From positions 166,226-230,225 of the forward strand of contig JAJTXY010000006.1 of the NCBI GenBank assembly GCA_021463865.1: 64,000 nucleotides of DNA. Direction: 5' to 3'. The DNA is from Anaerolineae bacterium (GTDB lineage Bacteria > Chloroflexota > Anaerolineae > Aggregatilineales > J027). The notes under the pieces are model-generated. The model did no database searches, was not told the origin of the DNA, and saw nothing but the letters and a program-made list of their open reading frames with translations. The position numbers and the translations under genes are program-made. Positions 33,461 to 42,132 of this stretch are shown in pieces; within the stretch, counting starts at the first letter, position 1; every line of letters begins with the position of its first letter.

Positions 33461-35401
33461 GTGAAAAACCCTCGTTATCGGAATTACATTGTCTGGATGT
33501 TAGTGATTGGGATGATCTTAGCGATTGTGATTGGGGTGAGTAACAACAGTAATCGCCGCAATGAAATCACGTTGACTGAATTGGTCAATGACATCAACAA
33601 TCCTACGGAACGAACCAGAATTGACTCAATCGAGCGCTCGGAAACCAAGCTGAAGATCACCTATGAAGACGATACGGTGAAAGAATCACGGGTGGATGCC
33701 AACGTAGAAAATCTTCCTCTCTTGTTAGAATCGCATGGTGGCGATCCCGACAAAGTGCAGGCGATTAATTTTGAATACAAAGAGGGCAGTGGTCTTGGCC
33801 CTTGGCTGACCCTGTTGACTGGTCTATTACCCCTGATTCTAATTGCAGGTTTCCTTTATTTGATGGTACGCCAAGCGCAGGGTAGCAACAATCAAGCCAT
33901 GCAGTTTGGTCGCAGCCGCGCCCGCATGTTCACTGGCGACCAATCCAATGTCACCTTTGATGATGTGGCAGGTGAAGATGAAGCCAAAGAGGAACTCAAG
34001 GAAGTGGTTGAATTCCTCAAAGAACCCGAAAAATTCATTCAGTTGGGTGCTCGTATCCCCAAAGGCGTGCTGCTCATTGGTAGCCCCGGTACTGGGAAGA
34101 CCCTTTTGGCGAAAGCCGTCGCAGGCGAAGCGGGTGTGCCCTTCTTCGGCATCTCCGGTTCAGAATTTGTGGAAATGTTCGTCGGTGTGGGTGCCAGCCG
34201 TGTGCGTGACCTGTTCGATCAGGCCAAACGCCACAGCCCGTGCATTATCTTCATTGACGAAATTGACGCGGTAGGCCGTCAACGTGGTGCGGGTCTGGGT
34301 GGCAGTCACGACGAACGTGAACAAACCCTCAATCAAATTTTGGTCGAAATGGACGGATTTGATACCGACACCAACATCATCATTGTCGCCGCGACCAACC
34401 GCCCTGACATTCTTGACCCCGCCTTGATGCGTCCGGGTCGTTTTGACCGCCGGGTGGTGCTGGATCGTCCCGATATGCGTGGCCGTGAGGCGATTCTCAA
34501 GGTGCATACTCGCGGCAAGCCATTGGCGGCGGATGTGGACATCTCGGTTATTGCCAAATCTACCCCCGGCTTTGTCGGCGCGGATATTGCCAATCTAGTC
34601 AATGAAGCGGCGATTCTGGCAGCCCGTAAGAACAAGAAATCCATCAGCCAGCGCGATTTCGAAGAAGCTACTGAGCGCGTGGTGCTTGGCCCAGAACGCA
34701 AGAGCCGCATCATCAGCGAACGTGAAAAACAAGTAGTGGCCTATCATGAAGCGGGCCATGCCGTTGTCGGTCATATGCTGCCCAAGTGCGACCCCGTCCG
34801 AAAGATTACGATTGTGGCGCGTGGGATGTCCGGCGGTACCACATGGTATATGCCCGAAGAAGATTCCATGCTCAACACCCGCACCGAACTCATTCACCGC
34901 ATTGCGTCGGCGTTGGGTGGACGGGCCGCTGAGGAATTGGTTTTTGGTGAAATTACCAACGGCGCTGCCAGTGACCTTGAACATGTCACCCGTATTGCCC
35001 GTACTATGATTACCCGTTGGGGGATGAGCGCCAAACTCGGCCCACGTGTGTTCGGCCAGCGCGAAGAATTGATCTTCCTCGGACGCGAAATCAGCGAACA
35101 GCGCGATTATGGTGAATCGGTAGCCCAAACGATTGACGAAGAAGTGCATGAGATTGTGACCGAACAATACCAACTGGCGATGCACGTTCTGCGTGAAAAT
35201 CGTGCCAAGCTCGACTTGATTGCCAACCGCCTATTGGAAGTGGAAACCATCGGTCAGGAAGAATTTCTTGATCTGATTGGGGAACGGCCTAAGAGCGAAC
35301 CCAGTATGTCTCTCCCATCTGCCAGCCCGCGCAGTGTCCCGACGCCCGAACGTGGCTCGGATATTCCGCCCAAGATGGGGGCTGCTCCATCCCCTGCCTA
35401 A
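33461..35401 (+). CDS. ftsH: ATP-dependent zinc metalloprotease FtsH
   Basis: Membrane AAA+ protease that degrades misassembled membrane proteins and regulators. Its 646 residues contain TM1 (about 8-27), a short periplasmic domain, TM2 (about 108-128), an AAA domain with Walker A GSPGTGKT (about 210-217), Walker [11 protein letters not shown], the pore [13 protein letters not shown] and the second region of homology RPGRFDR, then the M41 site HEAGH (about 429-433). A Ser/Pro-rich tail ends it. The GTG start at 33461 has GGAGGAAAG 6 nt upstream, the strongest ribosome site near it. A terminator follows. Confidence 0.98.
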   Translation: MKNPRYRNYIVWMLVIGMILAIVIGVSNNSNRRNEITLTELVNDINNPTERTRIDSIERSETKLKITYEDDTVKESRVDANVENLPLLLESHGGDPDKVQAINFEYKEGSGLGPWLTLLTGLLPLILIAGFLYLMVRQAQGSNNQAMQFGRSRARMFTGDQSNVTFDDVAGEDEAKEELKEVVEFLKEPEKFIQLGARIPKGVLLIGSPGTGKTLLAKAVAGEAGVPFFGISGSEFVEMFVGVGASRVRDLFDQAKRHSPCIIFIDEIDAVGRQRGAGLGGSHDEREQTLNQILVEMDGFDTDTNIIIVAATNRPDILDPALMRPGRFDRRVVLDRPDMRGREAILKVHTRGKPLAADVDISVIAKSTPGFVGADIANLVNEAAILAARKNKKSISQRDFEEATERVVLGPERKSRIISEREKQVVAYHEAGHAVVGHMLPKCDPVRKITIVARGMSGGTTWYMPEEDSMLNTRTELIHRIASALGGRAAEELVFGEITNGAASDLEHVTRIARTMITRWGMSAKLGPRVFGQREELIFLGREISEQRDYGESVAQTIDEEVHEIVTEQYQLAMHVLRENRAKLDLIANRLLEVETIGQEEFLDLIGERPKSEPSMSLPSASPRSVPTPERGSDIPPKMGAAPSPA

Positions 35402-35437
35402 ACTCATCAGGCAAACCCCTGAAGTTTGGTAAAATAG

Positions 35438-35470
35438 ATGCTCCATCCAGTTTTGGGTGGGGCATTTTTA
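35438..35470 (+). terminator. Rho-independent terminator of ftsH
   Basis: An 11-bp stem (35438-35448 with 35455-35465, two G-T pairs) has the loop AGTTTT. It is followed by TTTTT. Confidence 0.82.
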
Positions 35471-35501
35471 ATTGGTATAGTTACAAGGAGAAAGGTAAAT
35501 T

Positions 35502-35930
35502 ATGGGATACACAATTCGATACTTCACCACTTCTCCACTCGGTAGTCTTGTTCCCGTACAAGCCCAGATGATTCAAGCGGAATTTGAAGTACACCCGGCG
35601 GGGACGAACCAACTCGATATTTTTTACCACCCGGATCGTGGGCCATTAACGGTAGATTTGACCGATTCCACCCAAGCGACCACCCAACGCGAAATCGCCC
35701 AATTTATCGAGGCCGTCACCGAGCGGGGTGGCCCCGAACGTGACACGGTACTATCGGTTTTGGTGCAAACACAGGCATTGGTGGCGATTGGTGTGCCGGA
35801 TGACGTAGAGGAAGTTAACCCCGATGTGCTACCAATCGTCCTAGAGATTATCTCTAATTTAGGGGATGGCCTGTTTCATGTGCAGGGTGAGGGGTTTTAT
35901 GCAGGCAACGACCTAATTTTTGAGTTATAG
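35502..35930 (+). CDS. Hypothetical protein
   Basis: A 142-residue acidic soluble protein, not recognised. It seems to be an alpha/beta fold with paired Asp-rich turns (DLTDSTQ, PDDVEEVNPD). AAGGAGAAAG before the ATG is a strong ribosome site. It lies alone after the ftsH terminator, 24 nt before the next gene. Confidence 0.6.
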   Translation: MGYTIRYFTTSPLGSLVPVQAQMIQAEFEVHPAGTNQLDIFYHPDRGPLTVDLTDSTQATTQREIAQFIEAVTERGGPERDTVLSVLVQTQALVAIGVPDDVEEVNPDVLPIVLEIISNLGDGLFHVQGEGFYAGNDLIFEL

Positions 35931-35954
35931 CGCCGATGGGAGGGCGACTATCTT

Positions 35955-36671
35955 ATGAGCGAATCTACATCAGGGTATCTTTTTCTAAAGCGAGATGAGG
36001 AAAAGATTCGACAGTCTCCGCCACCCAAATTGGTCTATCCACAAGATTATAGTAGGCGTCCACTCCGAGACAAACTTTATGGGAAACTCCCCGACGAAAT
36101 TCCCCATTTCTTCATTAAAACACTGAATGAGAAATGGTCGGCATTGCTGATTGATAATACTGGAGGCGCGACCACCGAATCTAAAAGGAGCTTAGACCAA
36201 TGGATACTCGAATCTTCAAAACAGTTCCCTCTTCTGCATTTTGAGACCCATGACGAAGGTTTTGACTATCACTTGTATTCTGAAGGTATAGAGAAAGCCT
36301 CGCTCGAAATGAATATAGCGATTGAGTTCTCCATGAGGGTTGACCTCGTTGAAGAGCATTATCCAGACATTGAGGATCCCTATATCTTCTTTGACGAGAA
36401 CCCAGAAATTAACGAAGCCCTGCGATTGGAAGTTGAAAACTCAAGGGAGTATCAGACTCGTGTAGTGCAACAGTATCAACACAAAAATGTCGCCGCATTC
36501 GAAGTTTTTGACGCTTCTCCTCAAGTCATTGCCCAACTGGAACAGTTACTCTCTGTTGAATCCTATTTTGCTGATAGTATTGGGCAAGTTGAAAAATTTA
36601 AAGAGATTCTTGGCTTTCCCGAAATGAGTTGGGTGAGTTATCACTATGAGAGCCGAGATTTGCGCAAGTGA
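35955..36671 (+). CDS. Hypothetical protein
   Basis: A 238-residue soluble protein, not recognised. Charged and aromatic residues are frequent and the C-terminal half is acidic, with FDENPEINEALRLEVENS. Composition is somewhat more A+T-rich than in ftsH or the methyltransferase gene. GGAGGG precedes the ATG. It may form a pair with the preceding 142-residue gene, since both lie between ftsH and a separate methyltransferase gene. Confidence 0.55.
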   Translation: MSESTSGYLFLKRDEEKIRQSPPPKLVYPQDYSRRPLRDKLYGKLPDEIPHFFIKTLNEKWSALLIDNTGGATTESKRSLDQWILESSKQFPLLHFETHDEGFDYHLYSEGIEKASLEMNIAIEFSMRVDLVEEHYPDIEDPYIFFDENPEINEALRLEVENSREYQTRVVQQYQHKNVAAFEVFDASPQVIAQLEQLLSVESYFADSIGQVEKFKEILGFPEMSWVSYHYESRDLRK

Positions 36672-36738
36672 GTCAACAAGCCCTTCGTAAGTGTACTACA
36701 AATGGGTACTGGCCCACTTTATGCAGTGAGGCAAATGA

Positions 36739-37548
36739 ATGACACAAAAAATGTCAGATGACAAAATCGCGCCGGTAGAAGGTGTACCGGATAGCGTCCT
36801 AGAGGAATATGGTCAGGAGTATTTTGAAAGCTACAACTATGCTGACCGCCCGCTCGGTAAATATAGCATGTATTGGTTTGCGCGGCGCTATTATGCGGCG
36901 TTGGTGCGGCGTTATGCCCCATCGGGTGGCGGCAAATTGCTCGAACTCGGTTGCGGCTTGGGCCATCTCATAGGTCTGTTGCAAGATGACTTTGAATGCG
37001 TCGGCATAGATTTAGCGGCCTACAGCATCGAACAGACTCGCAAAAATGCCCCCAAAGCGACGGCCCTGATGATGAGTGCCGATGATCTAAGCGCCTTCGG
37101 GGATGGCGAATTTTCAGTCGTGGTCGGGTTACATCTGGTTGAGCATCTCCCCGACCCCGCCGATACCATCCGTCAAGTCAATCGCATTTTGAAGGATGGC
37201 GGTTTGTGGTTGTTTGCCACGCCCAATCCCGGTTACAGCCTGCGCCGTCTTAAAGACCCCAAGACCGATGCGATTGGCAAAGACCCAACCCATATCAATG
37301 TGCAACCACCTAAACAATGGCGGGCATGGTGTGAAGCCGCGAATTTTAAGATGCTGCGTCATTTTGGCGATGGCCTGTGGGATGTGCCCTACCTGCCCTA
37401 TCTCCCTGCCAAAATTCAATTTGCCTTATTTGGAGGGCCTGCTTTATTTCAAGTCATGACCCGTACCACATGGACGCCGCTGACGTTTGGGGTCAATCAA
37501 ATCGGGATTGCCCGTAAACTCGGCCCCGTGAAAGGAAGTGCAACATGA
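36739..37548 (+). CDS. SAM-dependent methyltransferase, class I
   Basis: A 269-residue methyltransferase. The SAM-binding motif LLELGCGLGHL is at about 57-67, motif II at CVGIDLAAYSI, and motif III/IV at VVGLHLVEHLPDP. The post-core FATPNPGYSLRRLKD pattern resembles UbiE/COQ3-like and cell-surface glycan methyltransferases; the substrate is unknown. GAGG lies 7 nt before the ATG. It overlaps the SDR gene (ATGA), so the two are co-translated. Confidence 0.88.
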   Translation: MTQKMSDDKIAPVEGVPDSVLEEYGQEYFESYNYADRPLGKYSMYWFARRYYAALVRRYAPSGGGKLLELGCGLGHLIGLLQDDFECVGIDLAAYSIEQTRKNAPKATALMMSADDLSAFGDGEFSVVVGLHLVEHLPDPADTIRQVNRILKDGGLWLFATPNPGYSLRRLKDPKTDAIGKDPTHINVQPPKQWRAWCEAANFKMLRHFGDGLWDVPYLPYLPAKIQFALFGGPALFQVMTRTTWTPLTFGVNQIGIARKLGPVKGSAT

Positions 37549-38447
37549 ATATGATGCGGCGCATGTTTTTTGGTGGATTCTTGGGCGGCACCATCTATTG
37601 GTTCTGGCGCTATTTCGCTCCTGAACATTCGGCATTGGTGTTGGGTGATAAAGTCGTGATCGTCACAGGGGCATCTTCGGGGATTGGACGCGGTCTTGCT
37701 ATGACCTTTGCCCGACGCGGGGCGAGAGTGGTGTTGGTAGCCCGTCGCGCCGAAAAATTGGAAGTCGTCCACCGCGAAATCGAACCTTATGCGGAGGCTG
37801 TTTTAGCCATCGCCGGGGATATTTCTGATCCCGCCGTTCAGCAACAAGTCGTCCAAAAAACCAAAGATGTTTTTGGTCGAATTGATATTTTGGTGAATAA
37901 CGCGGGTATCACGGGCGGCGGACTATTTCATGAATTCACCCCCGAAAAGATTGACGAGATTTTGGCGGTCAATTTGATGGCGGCGGTGCAGCTAACCCAT
38001 CTGATACTCCCGACGATGCTGGCCCAACGTGAGGGCTATATTATCAATGTCGGGTCGGGTTTGGGGCGTGCGCCAACGCCGGGTTTTGTTGCCTATGTCG
38101 CCAGTAAATTTGGCCTATCGGGATTTTCCGACGCCCTCTCACGGGAATTGATTGGCTCAGGAGTGCGGGTGCTGCTAGTGCAACCGGGCTGGACACGTAC
38201 CGAAATGCTCCCGCCCGATGTCGAAGAAGCGGTCTCATCGTATTGGTGGTATCGCGTGGAAGACCCCGAAGTCATTGCGGAAAAAATTGCCGAGGGGTTG
38301 GTACAGGGCAGACGTGAGATGATTTTTGGTGGACGGATGGTGCAGTTGGGGATATTTGCCGAGCGCCATTTCCCGCTGTTAATGCGGTTGTTGTGGCGCT
38401 GGGAATTAAATTCGCGCTGGTTGAGCCTTATTCGCAAGATAGGCTAG
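37545..38447 (+). CDS. Short-chain dehydrogenase/reductase, membrane-anchored
   Basis: A 300-residue SDR. An N-terminal hydrophobic segment (FFGGFLGGTIYWFW) precedes the Rossmann fold: TGASSGIG (about 43-50), NNAG (about 117-120), the catalytic Ser in NVGSGLG, and Y-x3-K in YVASKFG (about 184-190). The classical catalytic set is complete. It is coupled to the upstream methyltransferase gene, suggesting modification of a lipid- or sugar-linked substrate. Its 3' end overlaps the convergent Nudix gene by 20 bp. Confidence 0.92.
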   Translation: MNMMRRMFFGGFLGGTIYWFWRYFAPEHSALVLGDKVVIVTGASSGIGRGLAMTFARRGARVVLVARRAEKLEVVHREIEPYAEAVLAIAGDISDPAVQQQVVQKTKDVFGRIDILVNNAGITGGGLFHEFTPEKIDEILAVNLMAAVQLTHLILPTMLAQREGYIINVGSGLGRAPTPGFVAYVASKFGLSGFSDALSRELIGSGVRVLLVQPGWTRTEMLPPDVEEAVSSYWWYRVEDPEVIAEKIAEGLVQGRREMIFGGRMVQLGIFAERHFPLLMRLLWRWELNSRWLSLIRKIG

Positions 38448-38937
38448 AACGCCAACGACTAATGAGGGTATGAGTGCTGGCAAATGCAAGTTCGGGCAGT
38501 TTATCCGCCGTGAACCATGCCACTTCCTCAGCATCATCCGCTGCACAAAGCGCCCCGCCGATCATCTGCGCCTCAAATGCAATCACAATCGGGGTAGGGC
38601 TGCCATTGGGGGATTGGAAATAAAAAACGTCTAGCAATCGGGTGATTGTCACCCGCAAACCAGTTTCTTCATAGGCTTCACGGATGGCAGCCTCGCGGGG
38701 GTCTTCGCCAGCATCCACAAATCCGCCGGGAAGCGACCATTTGCCTTTTTCGGGATTTTCGGCGCGTTTAACCAACAAGACGCGGTGCTCATCCACAATA
38801 AATACAATGGCGGCCACTTTTGGGTCGAGAAAATGAATATAGCCGCACCCCGAACAGGTACGGCGTATTTTCCCGAATACTTCACGATCTTGGAGGGGTT
38901 GCCCACAGCGGATACAAAAGTTGACACCCGTGCTCAT
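38428..38937 (-). CDS. Nudix hydrolase with N-terminal zinc ribbon
   Basis: A 169-residue protein. A Cys4 ribbon CIRCG...CSGCG (about 8-34) precedes a Nudix domain with the box GGFVDAGEDPREAAIREAYE (about 72-91) continuing ETGL. This matches the NudC-like/ADP-ribose-type group that cleaves nucleoside diphosphate derivatives. It is the last gene of a minus-strand operon after the ECF sigma and anti-sigma genes, 10 nt from the latter. Stop-side overlap with the SDR gene is 20 bp. Confidence 0.9.
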   Translation of the reverse strand: MSTGVNFCIRCGQPLQDREVFGKIRRTCSGCGYIHFLDPKVAAIVFIVDEHRVLLVKRAENPEKGKWSLPGGFVDAGEDPREAAIREAYEETGLRVTITRLLDVFYFQSPNGSPTPIVIAFEAQMIGGALCAADDAEEVAWFTADKLPELAFASTHTLISRWRSSLSCE

Positions 38938-38947
38938 GTGGCCTCGA

Positions 38948-40009
38948 TTAGCGTCTACGCCATGTGTAGCCCAATGCGAGAATCGAAGCGATTACCCCAA
39001 CTAGGCCGACTACCAGTAAGGCGTTAATTTCAAATCCTTCATCCTCATCAGCCGACTTGTCAAATTCAGCACGGCCAGTTTCGGGCGCTGGTTCCAAAGC
39101 AGGTTCATCAGACGGCAGAGTGGTGTCATCTGGCCTAGATTCTTCAGCGACCTTTGTGGCTGAAGTGCTAGTAGCGGCAGGGCTGGGTTGTGCCGTCGCG
39201 GTTGGCGCTGCTGCGAAAGTCATTGTCTCGGCGGTTGGATTATTCGCTGCTGACCCTGCTTGCCCACTTGTTTGAGGAATAGCCGCCGATGGGTTCACGG
39301 GTGACTGGCTCGTTTGGGTTGCTGCGACATACCCTTCGTCTGTCTCGTCTTCACTGCCTGTCTGACCTAAAAGCCCAGTTGGTTGGCTTGGAGGTGGCAC
39401 AGGTGCGGGGCCTTCCGCCGAATCACTTTCCTCTACTGCTCCGCTAGGCTGCTGTGTACCCATGACATCGGATACTCCGGGAGCGCTGGATGCTGAGGCT
39501 GTGGTCCCATTTCGCATGATACTGCTCAAGTCCAATGTAGGGGTAAAAGTGGGCTTGGAAATGCCAGATGCAACAGCTTCCCCAGTAACGTCCGATGCTG
39601 ATTCTTGGTAGGCTTCGTTAGAATCCATGTTTGGACTGGTTGTATCGCCAAACCCCGCAAACAAACCGATAAATACCAATAAAATCGAAGCCGCAAGGGT
39701 CGCAATACTCGCCACCTGCCAACGATTAAACCGGGCTAGGCCGATGATTTTTGGGTGATGTGAAATACTACTGCCTCCACTCGTTTGACCAAGCATCGCA
39801 GGCGTGAGGGTAAAGTTGCGCGGTGCTTTGAGGCGGGGCAGTGATTTAACCAAGTTCACCGTGTCGCGCAAACTATTAAGTTCAGCACGCAGCAGTGGCT
39901 CGGTTGCCAGACGACGTTCGAGGGAAGAACGCTCTGGCGGATCGAGAGCGCCGTCGAGATAGGCCGACAGCGCCATCAAGTCTTCTGGTGAGATACGATT
40001 AACCGACAT
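38948..40009 (-). CDS. Putative anti-sigma factor with two membrane segments
   Basis: A 353-residue protein with the N-terminal layout of anti-sigma factors (ISPEDLMALSAYLDGALDPPE) for about 70 residues, then a membrane helix (about 98-122), a long Ser/Thr/Pro/Glu-rich stalk, and a second helix near the C-terminus (about 325-348) ending WRRR. The zinc-binding HxxxCxxC of the ZAS family is missing. It is encoded 67 nt downstream of an ECF sigma factor and is presumably its antagonist. GGAG stands 7 nt before the ATG. Confidence 0.78.
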   Translation of the reverse strand: MSVNRISPEDLMALSAYLDGALDPPERSSLERRLATEPLLRAELNSLRDTVNLVKSLPRLKAPRNFTLTPAMLGQTSGGSSISHHPKIIGLARFNRWQVASIATLAASILLVFIGLFAGFGDTTSPNMDSNEAYQESASDVTGEAVASGISKPTFTPTLDLSSIMRNGTTASASSAPGVSDVMGTQQPSGAVEESDSAEGPAPVPPPSQPTGLLGQTGSEDETDEGYVAATQTSQSPVNPSAAIPQTSGQAGSAANNPTAETMTFAAAPTATAQPSPAATSTSATKVAEESRPDDTTLPSDEPALEPAPETGRAEFDKSADEDEGFEINALLVVGLVGVIASILALGYTWRRR

Positions 40010-40076
40010 CTAAATACTCCGGTGTGGGGTGGTTTACCTGACGCGAAACTGACATTTTCCCCACACAATCTTTCAA

Positions 40077-40703
40077 TCAGCTATTATCCTGACGATATTG
40101 ATCTGGTAAAAGTTCCGCTTTTTTCCGCAGGCAATCGCGTAAATTCGAGCGGGCACGGCTGAGGCGAGACTTGACTGTGCCCAATGAAATTCCACTGATA
40201 CTTGCCGCTTCTTCATAACTATAACCTTCGACATCGGCTAAGACTACGATGATGCGATACGAGGCGCTCAGTTGTTGCAGGCAGTTTTCAATGACAGCCT
40301 GCAATTCACTGCGTTCGACGACCCGTTCCGGCCCTTCAATGGTTGCCATCAATGGGGCATCATCTTCGGCATCAAAATAGAGGCCGTCGCCTTCCCCTTC
40401 TATGTCGTCAAGCGAGGCGGTGGGGTGTCGTTTTTTCAAGCGCAGCTCGTCATAACAGGCGTTGGTGACAATCCGCATCAGCCACGACTTAAAATTATCG
40501 CCCCGGAACTGGTCAATTTTGCGATAGGCGGCAATCATCGCATTCTGCGTAACATCCGCCGCCATGCCATCATCTTGCAAAATGCGATAGGCGACACTAA
40601 ACGCCATGTCTTGGTACAGCACTACCAACCCATTGAATGCCTCAAGATTGCCTTGTTGGGCGGTGGCAATCAGTATTTTTTCGTCACTTGGAAAATTAGT
40701 CAT
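40077..40703 (-). CDS. ECF-family RNA polymerase sigma factor
   Basis: A 208-residue RpoE-type sigma factor. Region 2 contains NGLVVLYQDMAFSVAYRIL and ADVTQNAMIAAYRKI, followed by FKSWLMRIVTNACYDELR. Region 4 has QLSASYRIIVVLADVEGYSYEEAA and GTVKSRLSRARSNLR. The ATG at 40703 is preferred over an in-frame TTG two codons earlier. No Shine-Dalgarno sequence precedes either. The start codon overlaps the -35 of the divergent tRNA-Leu promoter. It is the first gene of an operon with an anti-sigma and a Nudix gene. Confidence 0.92.
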   Translation of the reverse strand: MTNFPSDEKILIATAQQGNLEAFNGLVVLYQDMAFSVAYRILQDDGMAADVTQNAMIAAYRKIDQFRGDNFKSWLMRIVTNACYDELRLKKRHPTASLDDIEGEGDGLYFDAEDDAPLMATIEGPERVVERSELQAVIENCLQQLSASYRIIVVLADVEGYSYEEAASISGISLGTVKSRLSRARSNLRDCLRKKAELLPDQYRQDNS

Positions 40704-40731
40704 TGACAATTTTTGTTAAAATGCTTATTAT
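40703..40731 (+). promoter_or_regulatory. Promoter of tRNA-Leu
   Basis: A perfect TTGACA (40703-40708) is followed after 17 nt by TATTAT (40726-40731). The start near 40738 gives a tRNA leader of about 7 nt. The -35 touches the ATG of the divergent sigma gene. Confidence 0.8.
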
Positions 40732-40744
40732 GGCTTATACAAGC

Positions 40745-40827
40745 GCCGGAGTGATGAAACTTGGCAAACATGCACGACTCAAACTCGTGTGGGGAAACCC
40801 TTGTGGGTTCGATTCCCACCTCCGGCA
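40745..40827 (+). tRNA. tRNA-Leu (anticodon CAA)
   Basis: A class II tRNA of 83 nt. The acceptor stem is GCCGGAG/CTCCGGC (40745-40751 with 40820-40826), discriminator A at 40827. The D arm is ATG/CAT with loop AAACTTGGCAAA. The anticodon stem CACGA/TCGTG encloses CTCAAAC, anticodon CAA at 40780-40782, reading TTG codons. A long variable arm GGGGAAACCC and T arm GTGGG TTCGATT CCCAC complete it. CCA is not encoded. Confidence 0.95.
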
Positions 40828-40926
40828 CAACGAAAGTCAGGTGATTTAGAAGCCTGACTTTTATTTTTTCCCCTACACACGGCATAATAGAATTAATCTC
40901 CTCAGTTCTCAAAACTATGGTGTATT

Positions 40927-41694
40927 ATGACCCGAACCTTTGAAGAAAAAAAGCGTGTACTTGAATTATGGTCTGAAGGATACAACAAACTTCAGATTGC
41001 TAACATGATGGGGATTCCGAGAACCACAGTTAGGGATTGTATCACCCAATATTCTAATGTTGCCCAACTTGAACAATTGGCATTAGAAGATAAATTGTTC
41101 AGTCCAAAGACTCGGATTTACGAAGCGTTTGATGGAGAACTTCAAAGAACTTATGCTTATCTTTTAGGTTTGTATCTGGGGGATGGTTGCCTATCACCAA
41201 CCCGAAGTACATATAAAATCAGAATAACATTGGATACTCGCTATCCCAATATCATCGCTGGGTGCGTCCAAGCGATTCAGACTATTTTACCTTATAACCA
41301 AGTTACTCCTTTCAAGCGCAAATGTAATTGTGTAGATGTCACCTGCTATTCAAATGAATGGCCCGAACTTTTCCCTCAGCACGGTGAGGGCATGAAGTAT
41401 CGGCGAAAAATTCAGCTAGAACAATGGCAGCAGGAAATCGTAGATCAATACCCCCTCGAATTCTTCAAAGGGTTGTATCATAGTGACGGCACGCGCAGCC
41501 AAAATATCGTTAAGGGCAAAGATTACCGCCGCTATATTTTCACCAATATGTCCAAAGATATACGCCAAATGTTTATCCACGCCTGCGAATTGTTGGGATT
41601 GCATTGGACGACGAAAACCAGCAAACGTGATATTATGATTTCGCGCCGTGAAGATGTCGCGTATTTGGACAGCGTGATTGGGCCAAAAAGCTAG
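40927..41694 (+). CDS. HTH-LAGLIDADG protein (free-standing homing-endonuclease-like)
   Basis: A 255-residue protein. An N-terminal helix-turn-helix (about 1-40, with KLQIANMMGIPRTTVRD) precedes a LAGLIDADG-type fold. The two motif helices are YLLGLYLGDG (about 78-87) and FFKGLYHSDG (about 179-188), each ending in the metal-binding Asp. Such HTH plus LAGLIDADG proteins are also found as non-mobile chromosomal regulators, so cleavage activity is uncertain. It is 100 nt downstream of tRNA-Leu but not inserted in it. Composition is slightly A+T-rich. Confidence 0.8.
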   Translation: MTRTFEEKKRVLELWSEGYNKLQIANMMGIPRTTVRDCITQYSNVAQLEQLALEDKLFSPKTRIYEAFDGELQRTYAYLLGLYLGDGCLSPTRSTYKIRITLDTRYPNIIAGCVQAIQTILPYNQVTPFKRKCNCVDVTCYSNEWPELFPQHGEGMKYRRKIQLEQWQQEIVDQYPLEFFKGLYHSDGTRSQNIVKGKDYRRYIFTNMSKDIRQMFIHACELLGLHWTTKTSKRDIMISRREDVAYLDSVIGPKS

Positions 41695-41706
41695 GCAAAC
41701 CGACAG

Positions 41707-42108
41707 ATGCGAAATTATCTGCTGACCGGAATAATTACGATTGCTTTGGGGATTGGCGTGGGTGTCTATATTGGCTGGGTGCAATATCCGGTAGAATATC
41801 GCAACAGCTATATGTGCCAGCTTTCGGACAGCTATCAAGAAGAATATACCCTGATGGTGGCACGCGGCTATCGTGAAGATGGTGATTTAAATAAGGCGTT
41901 GGATCGTCTCCAACCCTTACGGGCAGTTGGTGTTCCAGAGTGTGATGATGGACGCAGTTATCAAATTGACAATATCCCAGAATGGGTCCAAGTGCTGACC
42001 GAACGTTATATCAGTCAAGGGGCTGACCCAGCGCTTATTCGAGATTTGGTGGCGCTGGCGGAGGGCTTTGGTCGGCTCACACCCATTATGGAAAGTTTCC
42101 GTTCCTAA
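41707..42108 (+). CDS. Small single-pass membrane protein, paralogue of the next gene
   Basis: A 133-residue protein with one N-terminal helix (about 5-25) and a soluble domain. The pattern W-x-x-Y-P-V-E-Y-R-N...Y-x-E-E-Y-T-L-M-V-A...G-D-L-N-K-A matches the first 140 residues of the following gene product, including the tetratricopeptide-like YREDGDLNKALDRL. It lacks the C-terminal beta domain of that protein. No Shine-Dalgarno is obvious. Function unknown. Confidence 0.65.
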   Translation: MRNYLLTGIITIALGIGVGVYIGWVQYPVEYRNSYMCQLSDSYQEEYTLMVARGYREDGDLNKALDRLQPLRAVGVPECDDGRSYQIDNIPEWVQVLTERYISQGADPALIRDLVALAEGFGRLTPIMESFRS

Positions 42109-42132
42109 ATATCCCCAAATGTGTGAAAGTGC

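Noticed and set aside
40700..40912. Minus-strand open frame of 70 codons
   Set aside because: It is the antisense of tRNA-Leu (the VGIEPT-type peptide is the usual false translation of tRNA sequence).
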